Below, one piece after another: positions 52,225 through 63,208 of a DNA stretch of 64,000 nucleotides. This stretch comes from Rhodosorus marinus. Its lineage: Eukaryota > Rhodophyta > Stylonematophyceae > Stylonematales > Stylonemataceae. Position numbers and translations under genes: made by a program. The stretch's first letter is position 1. Every line of letters starts with the position of its first letter. The notes below the pieces were generated by a model, which was not told the origin of the DNA, searched no databases, and was given only the letters and a program-made list of their open reading frames with translations. Where the stretch lies: NCBI GenBank assembly GCA_029953675.1, contig JAMWBK010000012.1, forward strand, positions 62,001 to 126,000, in the 5' to 3' direction.

Positions 52225-52923
52225 ATGAAGACGTTTGCGATCGTTGCGATGTTGGCGTTTCTGGGCATGGCGGCTGCCCAGAATGAGAGCATAGAGGAGA
52301 ACGTCACGGCGCGTTTGAACTACCGCCCACCACCTATTAAGAAGCATTACTGCTCGTACTATGCGGACAAGTACGATGTCGTTAAGCTGTGGGGCCTCAA
52401 CAAGAAGTGCTACATTATCTATGATAGTGGAAAGTACGCCAAGCTCGGTTACGTGTGTGTCTCCATCGTGACCTACCACGGCAAGACATGTATCGCGTTC
52501 AAATTCTACGCTGCCAAGGACTACAAGTTCACTGGACTCTACGCTGGTGCTAGCGCCAACTGCAACATCCCGACGAATAACCCGTACTACGTCAAGGCCA
52601 GCCACTACTACCCCGGAAAGACTCTCTACGTCTGTTTGGATACTTTCTACGCCTATGGCCCGACCGGATGCTGCAACACCAATATCTGCCTTTACTTCAA
52701 GGTTACGGCGAAGAAGTACGTATGCAAGTACTACTACGGAAAGTTCTCCAGGCAGATCTCCAGTAGACTCAGCGGGGGACACCGCAAGCATTACAAATGC
52801 TACTACGAGCACAAGACCTATTGGGGATTCCCGTCCTACGGCATTTGCCCGAAGCAGAGCTTCTACAGCTCCTGCTCAGCGCCGCTCAAGTGCTACAACG
52901 CACCGGGACACCCGCGCTACTAG
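52225..52923 (+). CDS. Secreted Tyr/Lys-rich protein with 14 conserved cysteines (paralog 2)
   Basis: 232 residues from the ATG at 52225. Signal peptide MKTFAIVAMLAFLGMAAA. The N-terminus of the mature protein has two N-x-S/T sites (NES, NVT). Core blocks shared with the paralog: YYADKYD, NKKCY, GYVCVSIVTYHGK, FKFYAA-DYKF, YAGASANC, GKTLYVCLDTFYAY, GCCNTNICLYFKV. It ends with a basic His/Arg/Tyr-rich tail in place of the acidic tail of the other copy, so the two proteins would carry opposite charges at their C-termini. Secreted; structural wall or matrix role inferred only. Divergently arranged with the paralog, about 5.5 kb apart. Confidence 0.85.
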   Translation: MKTFAIVAMLAFLGMAAAQNESIEENVTARLNYRPPPIKKHYCSYYADKYDVVKLWGLNKKCYIIYDSGKYAKLGYVCVSIVTYHGKTCIAFKFYAAKDYKFTGLYAGASANCNIPTNNPYYVKASHYYPGKTLYVCLDTFYAYGPTGCCNTNICLYFKVTAKKYVCKYYYGKFSRQISSRLSGGHRKHYKCYYEHKTYWGFPSYGICPKQSFYSSCSAPLKCYNAPGHPRY

Positions 52924-53217
52924 GGGCAACCTCTCCCTCCAGACGGCGTCCCTCGAGAGGGCGAATGCACGTGGAGTTCGGGGCTCACGATTGCTAGTGG
53001 TGTGCGCCGTACGCAAAAAAATTTCCTTGACAGGTTTACTTCAAGAAAGTAAAACCAAATTCAAGAAACTTACTGCCCACGAAATGAACCGCCGTCTTCT
53101 CCATCCATCCACTCACAGGGTCCTGTACCCAAGCTTCCAGTACAACATAAATCAGTTCAATGTGAGCAAATTGTTCGAAGCCCAGTGGCGTCTGACTTTG
53201 AACACAACTTTCGGCCC
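52924..53217. other. 3' flank of the Cys-rich gene
   Basis: Nothing recognised beyond the expected 3' UTR. Confidence 0.4.
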
Positions 53218-53650
53218 AATGATGAATTTGTTTAATCGGAGACTGCAAGGAAAAACTCCGAAAAAAAGATTACGTGCGCCGAAGATCGCGCGCCTCCAAC
53301 ATCAAAGCAGCGTTCATACGCCACAGCAAACTTAAGCGTGCAAACAACGTGGACAGACAGTCAGGGCGTTCGCGGAACAATTCCCGATGCCAACGAGAAC
53401 CATCGGAATCCATAAAACCCAAAGCACTCCATGACCAGAGGTACCAGGCGATGAGCTAGAGCGGAAGCACAAATGGGGAAAACAAGGTCCCCGCATATTT
53501 CAGCTCTTTGCGACATCTCATACTGGCAGCGGTATTTCCACGGCGCTCTCCCGCAGCTGGCGAAAAACGACCAGCCTGAGGATTAGGTACAGTAGATCAA
53601 TGTAGGTCGTACGGCGGCTATCGTCACAGGTGACCACGAGTTCGTTCCAA
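53218..53650 (-). mobile_element. RLE-C 3' fragment, old
   Basis: Minus strand. Begins with AATTTGTTTAATCGGAGACTG and extends into the endonuclease motif region (TCACAGGTGACC complement). Many small indels; no open frame remains. Confidence 0.75.
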
Positions 53651-54011
53651 TACGCTTTAACAACCGGCTGGCTTTACCGGACTTACTAGATCGTGGGCGT
53701 GCGAAAATCATTTTCTCATTGCTTCCCACCCAGGATTCACTCGTTATGTTCGCATCCTACTCAGAATCCGCTTCAACTGATGTGATTTCACGACAGCCTG
53801 AGACCTCAAGGCACTCCAGCTCTGATTTGACTGACCTTACTTACGGCTGTCACCGGGCCAGGAAGCGTTGGAAACACAGCTTTTTCTATTAATTCTTCTT
53901 ACGGCTTAGTACGTCAGATTCCCTGCTTTTCGGATCAAACCTAAACGGAAGCAAAAATGTGAATATCCACGAGAACACTCAAACGAAAATAGTAACGACA
54001 ATAGTAGTGCC
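53651..54011. other. Intergenic spacer with tail remnant
   Basis: GGCTTTACCGGACTTACTAG near 53671-53690 resembles the RLE-A 3' tail. Otherwise nothing. Confidence 0.35.
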
Positions 54012-54699
54012 TTGCAGCTCGCTCCGTTGCAATTCGCGACCGAGATCGAGGACTTACGTATCTGTGCATATCATGACGATGTGACGTTGATGGATAGCCC
54101 TTCGGACTTAGATCGGGGGTTGACCAGGATCCAAGCCCTTGTAAGCGAGGTGGGGTTGATAGTCGAACCGGAGGAGTGTTGTTTTCTCCCACCCAGACAA
54201 GCCCCCCGGGCAATCTGCCCGACGCTCTCAGGCACCTTTGCCAACCTGACGGGCTGATGCATCATGGTATTGGGCTGGGGAGTGATAGCTTCGTGCAAAC
54301 CTCCTTCGACCGAGTTTTAACGCGGCACAGGCAGCTCAGATGCCATTGAGCGCTTCCTGATGGTATGCTGTGATCGGCGTGATTGATTTCCCGCTTTCGT
54401 GGGCGTCCCCGGCTCAACTATTGGCTGCAAAGTCTTCCACCGCAATGGGGAGCGTGGATTGCTGCTAGGTGGACGAGGCGACGCAAACGCATTGGGGCAC
54501 ACTCCTAGACGCACCACTTGCTCCGGCATTGGCACCTGACATGGAACTGATACGGGCTCAGATGGCTCTACCCTTGCGCCTGGGAGGCTTTGGAGTGGAT
54601 GACCGGCTTCTTGTCTGCTCGACTGCGACAGTAGCAACCTGGGCCACCGCTCTTCATACCCTTGTGGGACTTAGGTTCCGCAGTGCCTGTCTTTTAAGT
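54012..54699 (+). pseudogene. RLE-A-related ORF2 fragment (diverged, left part)
   Basis: Plus strand: EIEDLRICAYHDDVTLMDSP (reverse transcriptase catalytic box), then, after frameshifts, [20 protein letters not shown] up to SACLLS. It is interrupted at 54699 by copy A5 and resumes in frame at 56065. 5' and 3' ends are missing. Confidence 0.82.
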
Positions 54700-56055
54700 G
54701 GACTTTACTAGCATAGCCTGAAGCGCTACGCAAGGCGTGAAGATGAACTAATAACTAGGGAGGCAAGCATGCAACCCCAGGCGCCGATGGCGCGCCTCGG
54801 AAAGCATGTCGCTGGAATATCGCCAAAGGGAGACACTTAAACGCCTCAAGAGCGCCAAATATTCAGTAGGATGCTCAGCAAAACATTTCCGCAACCACTC
54901 TAAACCCGACTTATCCACGTGACCAAAGCTTTCCACAATGAATGGCTGGAACCGGTGAGAGCGACCCTCAGCGCAAGGCAGACTGGCCATGCTCTCAGCA
55001 TACCGTCGTTCCTTAACTCTTCGAAGGGCTGAAGCCGCGGCCCCCCGGCGGCGGGCGGCTGCGGTGAGGTGGGCGCTGGCCACGGGGCAGGTAATCGCAA
55101 GGTCCACATATGTTGAGCGTCTGGCAGCAGCGTCGGAGACGAGGAGATCGGCTATACAACGGGGCGGTGCAGAGTCCGAGATGGATCTGGGCAGTTCCGA
55201 CTCAACCTCAACCGTATGCCCTATCCGAGTCAAAGATTCGCTGAGGATGTACTTGAGGCGAGTGTGACGCCTCGTACGGAGACCTCGCAACAGTCCGCAG
55301 GAACCCAGGAAGTGGTAGCCACAAGCGTCAATCCGGCTCTCACATCCCTGACAGAAAGACGGCCGATTAGAGTGCCACGGAGCCTGTGGCAAACCGAGAT
55401 AGATCCGTGCGGCAGAACGGAAATGGAAAGCATCGAGACGATGACTCAATGACGACGGTAGAGTGGTTAACCACAAGTGCGAGAGGTGGCCTCCCATGCC
55501 GCGGAGACGAGCGGCAGTGGTAGGCGGCGTGAGAGGAGAATTGAGCATGACTGTGTGAGCGGCACTGTGTTGGCCCCAGGTGAGGCTATGTTGAATCACA
55601 TCAGTGCGGGAGCTCCACAATCGGCTCAAACCCGGGTAGTCTGCAACAGGGGACCCGGGGCTAGCCTCTCCGTCATCGGCAAGAACTCGGTCGAGGGGAG
55701 AATCCTCAATCGCTTCAGCTCGTCCCCATAACAGCTCCCCCCAGGAACGAAAGCGGGACCGATTTGCGTCCGGCACGGCGTTGCACCTCCTGAACGCGTG
55801 TTGAAGACCATCATAAATTGTCAAAAGCGGGGGCGGCAGGGTCACTGGATCCTCGTTGGTCAAAGCTCGAGCCAAGAGGCAGGCACTTCGCATCCGGAAG
55901 GTCACCAACGTTCGCAGCGCGGTAGCCCAGGAGGCAACCGCCGCTGGCGAGCATACCAGCCCACGGTCTGCGACGCCGAATCCCCCTAATCGCAACGGTA
56001 GAGCGATCTGTGCACGAATAAAGTCCCTGTCGGGAGCAGCTTCAAGATCGAGGGG
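54700..56055 (-). mobile_element. RLE-A non-LTR retrotransposon, 5'-truncated, with target-site duplication (copy A5)
   Basis: Flanked by CTTTTAAGT at 54691-54699 and 56056-56064. Removing the element and one repeat restores the host ORF across the site. The element ends exactly in GGCTATGCTAGTAAAGTCC on its own strand, which defines the 3' end. ORF2 is open from [13 protein letters not shown] to the terminus (54748-55995), with finger and endonuclease motif intact. Confidence 0.92.
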
Positions 56056-56862
56056 CTTTTAAGTTGGGCGATGACGAACGATTACCCAGTCAACCTTCCG
56101 CCGCCGGTACTGCGCATCTATGACGGCCTGCTACAGTCGTTTCGTCGGTCAATGCCGTGCCGGAAGAGAATCGATCTAATTTCAGTTCCTGGAAGGAGAT
56201 GCTATGGGGACGCAATGAATCTGTAGTGGAATCTTCGGTTAATCGCGTACTGGCCGACGATGGAGAAGCCAGCCGACAGTCACCCGCGGCCGATTACCCC
56301 GGTATGAGCAGATCGTGGAGCTCCCGCACTGATGTGACCCAACATAGCCTCACTTGGGGCCAATACAGTGCTGCCACGCAATCGTGCTCAACTCACCACT
56401 TACTCCGCCTACCACTGCGGCTCGTCTACGGAGCATGGGGGGCCATCTATCCCACCTATGGCTAACCACTCTGCCCTCGTCACCGGGCCAACGACTGGAC
56501 ACCTTCCAGTTCCGGACTGCGGCACGCATCTACTCGGATTTGCCACGGGCCCCCGCGCATTCTAATCGCCCTTCCTTCTGCCAAGGATGTGCGAGCCGTA
56601 TCGACGGATGTGGGTACCATTTCCTGGGCTCCTGCGGACCACTGCGAGGTAATCGCACGAAGAGACACATGCGCCTGAAATACATCCTGACCGAATATTT
56701 GACAAGAGTTGGCTACACAGTCGAGGTGGAATCGGCACTGCTAGTACACCCTCCGCAACCACCTCTACTCGTCGCATCGCAGATCTCCTGCTCTCGGACG
56801 CAACCGCCATATGCTCAGCATATGTGGACCTCGCTGTCGCTTGCTCCGTGTCCTGTAGATAT
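56056..56862 (+). pseudogene. RLE-A-related ORF2 fragment (diverged, right part)
   Basis: Continuation of the copy at 54012-54699: NLPPPVLRIYDGLLQSF, SFCQGCASRIDGCGYHFLGS finger, up to the start of the endonuclease region (MWTSLSLA). Frameshifts near 56150 and 56390. It stops at 56862, where a different plus-strand copy begins at an overlapping point of the same ORF. Confidence 0.82.
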
Positions 56863-57610
56863 CTGATGTGATTCAACATAGCCTCACCTGGGGCCAAAAC
56901 AGTGCCGCTCACGCAATCTTGCTCAACTCTCCACTCACACCGCCTACCACCGCCGCTCGCCTCCGCGGCATGGGAGGCCATCTATCACATTTGTGGTTAA
57001 CGACCCTGCCGTCAGCTCTGGGTCACCGTCTGGATGCCTTCCAGTTTCGCTCTGCCGCACGGATTTACCTGGGTTTGCCACAAGCTCCGTGGCACTCTAA
57101 TTGGCCGTCTTTCTGTCAGGGATGTGAGAGTCGGATCGATGCTTGTGGTTACCATTTCTTAGGTTCATGCGGACTGTTGAGAGGTCTTCGTACGAGGCGT
57201 CACACTCGCTTCAAGTACATCCTCAGCGAATGTTTGACTCGGGTAGGGCATACGGTTGAGGTGGAATCGGAACTGCCAAGATCCGTCTCGGATGGGGCAC
57301 CGCCCCGCTGTATCGCAGATCTCCTCGTCTCCGATGCTGCCGCCAGACGCTCAGCATATGTTGATCTCGCGATTACATGCCCTGTGGCAAGCGCCCATCT
57401 CACGGCTGCCGCCCGCCGCCGGCGAGCAGATGTTTCGGCTCTTCGCCGCGTGAAGGAACGACGGTATGCTGAGAGTATGGCCAGCCTGGCTCGCGCTGAG
57501 GGTCGCTCCCACCGGTTCCAGCCTTTCATTGTGGAAAGCTTTGGTCACGTGGAGAAGCCGGGTTTGGAGTGGTTGCGGAAATGTTTCACTGAGCATCCTG
57601 TTGAATACTG
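56863..57610 (+). mobile_element. RLE-A copy in plus orientation (A6), left part
   Basis: Open from MIQHSLTWGQNSAAHAILLN through finger (CQGC...HFLGSC), endonuclease (CIADLLVSDAAARRSAYVDL) and FGHVEKPGLEWLRKCF to EHPVEY, where copy A4 has inserted. The remaining end, including 3' UTR, lies at 62437-62600. Closer to RLE-A than the fragment on its left. Confidence 0.84.
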
Positions 57611-57662
57611 GACTGGACTTTACTAGCATAGCCTGAAGCGCTACGCAAGGCGTGAAGATTAA

Positions 57663-60600
57663 CTAATAACTAGGGAGGGAAGTATGCAACCCCAGGCGCC
57701 GATGGCGCGCCTCGGAAAGCATGTCGCTGGAATATCGCCAAAGGGAGACACTTAAACGCCTCAAGTGCGCCAAATATTCAGTAGGGTGCTCAGCAAAACA
57801 TTTCCGCAACCACTCTAAACCCGACTTATCCACGTGACCAAAGCTTTCCACAATGAATGGCTGGAACCGGTGAGAGCGACCCTCAGCGCAAGGCAGACTG
57901 GCCATGCTCTCAGCATACCGTCGTTCCTTAACTCTTCGAAGGGCTGAAGCCGCGGCCCCCCGGCGGCGGGCGGCTGCGGTGAGGTGGGCGCTGGCCACGG
58001 GGCAGGTAATCGCAAGGTCCACATATGTTGAGCGTCTGGCAGCAGCGTCGGAGACGAGGAGATCGGCTATACAACGGGGCGGTGCAGAGTCCGAGATGGA
58101 TCTGGGCAGTTCCGACTCAACCTCAACCGTCTGCCCTATCCGAGTCAAAAATTCGCTGAGGATGTACTTGAGGCGAGTGTGACGCCTCGTACGGAGACCT
58201 CTCAACAGTCCGCAGGAACCCAGGAAGTGGTAGCCACAAGCGTCAATCCGGCTCTCACATCCCTGACAGAAAGACGGCCGATTAGAGTGCCACGGAGCCT
58301 GTGGCAAACCGAGATAGATCCGTGCGGCAGAACGGAAATGGAAAGCATCGAGACGATGAATCAATGACGACGGTAGAGTGGTTAACCACAAGTGCGAGAG
58401 GTGGCCTCCCATGCCGCGGAGACGAGCGGCAGTGGTAGGCGGCGTGAGAGGAGAATTGAGCATGACTGTGTGAGCGGCACTGTGTTGGCCCCAGGTGAGG
58501 CTATGTTGAATCACATCAGTGCGGGAGCTCCACAATCGGCTCAAACCCGGGTAGTCTGCAACAGGTGACCCGGGGGCTAGCCTCTCCGTCATCGGCAAGA
58601 ACTCGGTCGAGGGGAGAATCCTCAATCGCTTCAGCTCGTCCCCATAACAGCTCCCCCCAGGAACGAAAGCGGGACCGATTTGCGTCCGGCACGGCGTTGC
58701 ACCTCCTGAACGCGTTTTGAAGACCATCATAAATTGTCAAAAGCGGGGGCGGCAGGGTCACTGGATCCTCGTTGGTCAAAGCTCGAGCCAAGAGGCAGGC
58801 ACTTCGCATCTGGAAGGTCACCAACGTTCGCAGCGCGGTAGCCCAGGAGGCAACCGCCGCTGGCGAGCATACCAGCCCACGGTATGCGACGCCGAATCCC
58901 CCTAATCGCAACGGTAGAGCGATCTGTTCACGAATCAAGTCCCTGTCGGGAGCAGCTTCAAGATCGAGGGGCTCATCCAAGAGCGTTCCCCAGTGTTGCA
59001 GGGTCATCTCGTCGGCTTTAGCCGCGATCCACGAACGCCAAGCTGGAGGCAGGCTGCGCAACCAGTAGTTGAGTCTGGGACCGGCACAAAAGCGGGAAAG
59101 CAAGCAGGCCGATTGCAGCATGCTGTCGGGTAGGTGCTCAATGGCGTCGGTGAGTTGCTTGTGCCGTGCCAAAACTCGCTCGCAGGATGCTTGGACAAAG
59201 TTGTCAGTCCCCAATCCGACGCCGTGGTGTTCGAACCCTTCACGTTCGCTGATTAGTCGCAGAGTGGGTGGCAGAGAGGCCAGCGACACGTCCCTCGGGA
59301 GGAGAAAGCGACATTTTTCTGTTTCCACAGTCAAACCGACGCGACGTGCAATCGCTTCGATCTCGGTCAGCCCCCTAGCCAGGGTCTCAGGGGTGCCCAG
59401 CAATGTTACGTCATCGTGGTACGCGCAGATTCGAAGATCCGAGACCTCAGTCGAAAGACGTAAAAGTACGAGCTGTAGGGCACAGGCATGAAGAAGAGGT
59501 CCGCAAGGGTCGCCTTGTTGGACGCCAGTATGTGCTTGAAAAACAGTGCCCTCCGTTGTCAAGTAGGGGAGGCTCTCCCCTCCGTAAATACCCGATAGAA
59601 ACGGCCACGCCTCCGGAAACACCCGTCGGAGCACCTCTAGCGCATGCGTCCGCGACACGCTGTTGAATGCGTTCCGGAAATCAACCACCAAGACTTCCCA
59701 CTCCGGCCTACTGGCGCGTTCTAGCTCGATCCCATGGGTTATCAGTTCACAACCCCCAGAAACTCCCACCCCTACTTGCAAGGGCGCCATAAAAGCTGTG
59801 ACGCGCTGGCGAAGGCGCTGGCATAGCCACCTCCCGGCTAACTTCCGTAGGCTCTCCACCATCCCGATCGGCCGGAGATGCGGGTGGGCCGGCTGGTGGT
59901 CAGGTTTCGTGAGCAAGCAAAGCTGTGCCTGCCGGAGATGTTCCCATGGCGCAGACGCACCCGATACGCCCTGGAACAACTTGTTAAGGATCCTCAGAAG
60001 CGCGCTCTGGCCAGGCTGGCTCAGGGCCTGCAATAGCTCTGTTCTTAGTCCGGAGGGTCCGGGACAGCGTCCCCGACGCGAGGTACGAAGCAAATCCTCC
60101 AGGTCAGACTCACTGAGCGTCAGATCGATGCGAAACCTGGCCAACTCCGGACGGTCCAAGAATACCTCGAATTCAGGGGACAAGTCCACGTCGGACTCAG
60201 GGAACAAAGACGACACCGTCTGGGCGAGACTATCATCGTAGGGGAGGACAGGCGCCTGGCCCTCCAAAACCCGCGCCGCTCGACTTAAATCGCCCACTGC
60301 TACCAATTTCTGTACTCGAGCCGGCACGGGCGACACTGTGCCATGCCGAGTCCGACGGGCGGATGGTGCTGCCGACGCCAAATAGCTGCGCTGTAGTACT
60401 TCGAAGTCTCCCTTCAAGAACAGGACCAGTCGGTCTCGTACTCGCCATCTGCGCTCCGATGTGTGAATGGGGGCCAGAATCAGGCGCGGCATGACCCCCA
60501 GGAAAACCCAAATGACTGTGTCCCGAATGTTGCGAGCCAGGCTCGTGAAGATGAAATCGAGAATGGTTCCAGCTACTAGAAGGTCTCCACGAGGGAGGAC

Positions 60601-60735
60601 GACTGGGGGAATGCCCCCACGGAGGGGAAGCGAGCCTCGTTCCAAAGAGATCCACCGCCGGAGCCAACTCCGAAAATGCGTACGCCAAATGCCCCAGTCT
60701 CCGCCCTCCTTCAGGACATAGGACTTTAGATCCAT
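57663..60735 (-). pseudogene. RLE-A ORF2 (copy A4, one frameshift)
   Basis: ATG at 60733-60735 (MDLKSYVLKEGGDWGIW). All reverse transcriptase, finger and endonuclease blocks are as in copy A3. A single added G in the GGGGG run near 58573 splits the frame into 739 codons and a C-terminal frame of about 300. No other disabling change was seen. Confidence 0.88.
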
Positions 60736-60766
60736 AGGCTGCGACCGCGCAGCCGTGCCTGGAGCG

Positions 60767-62174
60767 CTAATCGTGCTTCTCCCCCTTAGACCCGGGGGAG
60801 TCGGTCCTCGCTCTCTTACCTCCTATCCGCACCAAAGTCGTGAGCCGCCCGTTCCGCGAGGCTCGCGGAACGGATCCCGCGGGCTTCAGCAAAGTAACCT
60901 GGGCGTCCTCCACCGCCATGCCCTCAGTCTGCTCCCCTGCCTCACCATTCTCGCTGGAAGTGGTGCTGGAAGCAGAGCCCTCCAAAAGCTCCAACCGCTG
61001 CAGCTCTGTCTTGTAGCGCGAAGTTAGCACAAGTCGCCTCTCCAGATCGAAGAAGCTGGACACCGCCATGCGCAGGTGACGAGGGCCCGACCGGAACCGC
61101 TCCAACAAGATCCTCTCAAGGCGCTGAATCCGTAGCCAATGGATCGCTGCCGCCTTCACGCTGCTCTCATGCTCAGAGAGCCCTGCCGTTTCTCCCGGAG
61201 ACAGGAAATTGCCCGAGAAACGGTCAAAATCGAAATGCAAAACCACCTGCGGGTTGCAGCGCAGCCACCGGGCGCTCTCAAGCCACTGCTCGGTAGGCTT
61301 CGCCAGCAAGGCCTCCGGGTACTTGGCGGCGGTTGCGGAGACCAAAAACAGCACATCGCGGCCCTCATAGTTTGCGAAGAAGAAATCACCCCGGCTGCAC
61401 CCTAACGATTCCGCAAAAGTGTCCCGGAAGTCTCGCATAGACGGAACCTGGCCTCGTGTAGTCTGGGGCCGGACATTTCGCACCCACAGAAATTGGAGAG
61501 TGGTCTCCACAGGCCATCCTAAGGCTCGCGAGATGGTAGGAAACGGAGCATAGCCGCCGTACGTGTGGCAATGGTGCCCTTCCGCAAGACTGAGGCGTAC
61601 GAAGCCCCCCCCTTGCGGCCACCACGTGCCCCCGCAGTAGCCGGGAGCTGGTGACCACCTGAGGGCTGGTCCAAGAGAGGGAAGTCCACAGCTGCAGTTT
61701 CCTCCACACCGGTTTCCGCACAGTCACCACCACCATTGCCTCGAGTCCCCGAGCGCTGAGGCGCGTTTTGGCCCGGCCTGTCGCCCCCAACGTCGTACTG
61801 TCCCGCGCAGAAGCAACCGCCCTCGCCTGTCCCGGGACAGGTTCATGTTGATTGACCTGATGTTGACTGCCTTCAGCCAACGCTGCCACTCTGGTGCAAT
61901 TCAAATTCTCGTCCGAATTTGAATTTGACCTGGCCAGCAATCCCGATTCCAGCCCACCTAGCTTCTGGGTGAGCTGAGGGAGCACTCCACGATCACTCGC
62001 AGCCGTGATCAGGCTGGTGACAGCGGAGATAAGTGCACGCGCCTGGGTGCCAGAAGCGCCTTCCAAGTCAACTTCGGAAGAAAACGTGCCGCAGCTGAGG
62101 CGAACACGGAGTCCCCCACCTGGCAGTGCCTCCTTGGGAGGAGGCTCCGTCGAGCGCGGACATATCCCTACCAT
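60767..62174 (-). pseudogene. RLE-A ORF1 (copy A4, frameshifted)
   Basis: ATG at 62172-62174. Collinear with the intact ORF1 of copy A3. One base lost near 61514 and additional indels near 61783 interrupt the frame in the Gly/Arg-rich linker. The C-terminal half (60767-61510) is open and ends SPGSKGEKHD. Confidence 0.82.
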
Positions 62175-62436
62175 CCTGAGGGAATGCGCAAAGGAAACGT
62201 TGCACCACCAATATGAAACCGCACGGAGAGAATAATCGACCAAACCCAACCCAAATAGGAAAGGCCCCGCAACACACCCACCCGGAAGACAGAAGTAGTT
62301 GCAAATGCAAACGACGCCCCGCGGAAAATCGAGGGGAAGGCGTACCAGAGGAAGCGCTTCCCGTAAATGAACACGCTCGCGACCGAAAGAGAAACAAAAC
62401 CCCAATCCTCAGCCAAACAAATTCCTGCAAACTTCA

Positions 62437-62600
62437 CAACATCTTGGAACTTTTGCGGCGCTTAAGTGTCTCTCTGTGGCGATATTCGAGCAGCATGCTT
62501 GCCGAGGCGCGCCATCGGCGCCTGGGTTTGCACGCTTCTCTACCTAGTTCTTAGTTCCTTTTCACGGTTTGCGTAGCGCTGTAGGCTATGCTAATAAAGC
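62437..62600 (+). mobile_element. RLE-A copy A6, right part with 3' end
   Basis: LELLRRLSVSLWRYSSSMLA, terminus LHASLPSS, stop, 3' hairpin (GCGTAGC, loop GCTGTAG, GCTATGC) and TAATAAAGCCAGCCAG tail. Confidence 0.82.
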
Positions 62601-62755
62601 CAGCCAGTAAAACCATCACTACAGTAAACGGAGACGGGTTTAGTATTCGTGAGGGTGTCCGGTGCTAGTTTCCGGTAGTTTTGCGTGGCAAGTGGGTTCT
62701 TCGGTGGGAGGCGCTTCTCTCTGCTGCCTTTCCCCCCGTTTTGGGGTTACGTTAG
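62601..62755 (+). mobile_element. RLE-A-like 5' UTR remnant (tentative)
   Basis: GGGAGGCGCTTCTCTCTGCTGCC followed by a CCCCGTTTTGGGG stretch resembles the RLE-A 5' UTR around its GGAAGCGCTTCC palindrome. No coding part. Confidence 0.45.
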
Positions 62756-63208
62756 TCTGGGGTACATCGCCACTTCAAAGGCATCAGTTGAGACATACGA
62801 GCTGGAACTGCGGGTATGCTGCGAAACAAGCCGAACATGCGAAGGCGTTGCGTTATAAGGAAGTGCTGAGGGGGCAAAACCGAGATGTGGTTCTTGTGCC
62901 GTTCATGTTTGAGACTTTTGGTCGAATGGGCCAGGCAAGCCTTGAATTTCTTCGAAGGGCGATCGCGCACCTGCATGATCGTGACTCCCATCTATTGTCG
63001 GTGAGGGGTCAACTAAACCGCATTTTGTGGCAGCACAATGCTGCGCTAGTTGAGCACGCGATCGAGAAAGATCGCGCAGATAGACCGATATTTCCCCTAA
63101 GTAGAATTTGGATGAGACTCCTGGACAGGGAGTCCAGGTTAGGTTAGTGCGTACGTAGTGATCGTGTGATGCGCTACACTAGGTAGCTGCCCAATAAAGG
63201 CTACGGGG
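62756..63208 (+). mobile_element. RLE-B 3' fragment
   Basis: Encodes the RLE-B C-terminus after the endonuclease (TSPLQRHQLRHTSWNCGYAA ... FETFGRMGQASLEFL ... HAIEKDRADRPIFPLSRI) nearly identically to 24646-25050, followed by the CCTGGAC/GTCCAGG hairpin (63120-63138) and the CCCAATAAAGGCTACGGGG end. In this copy the terminal stop differs, and the frame runs a few codons into the 3' UTR. Confidence 0.85.

Larger units (their letters stand above)
57611..62430 (-). mobile_element. RLE-A non-LTR retrotransposon, near full length (copy A4)
   Basis: Complete layout including 5' UTR (62175-62430, with the GGAAGCGCTTCC palindrome at about 62350), ORF1, inter-ORF hairpin, ORF2, 3' hairpin and short tail. 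Inserted near the 3' end of copy A6, which is in the opposite orientation. Confidence 0.9.

Noticed and set aside
52132-52812. 226-codon minus-strand frame opposite the second Cys-rich gene
   Set aside because: Antisense shadow for the same reasons.
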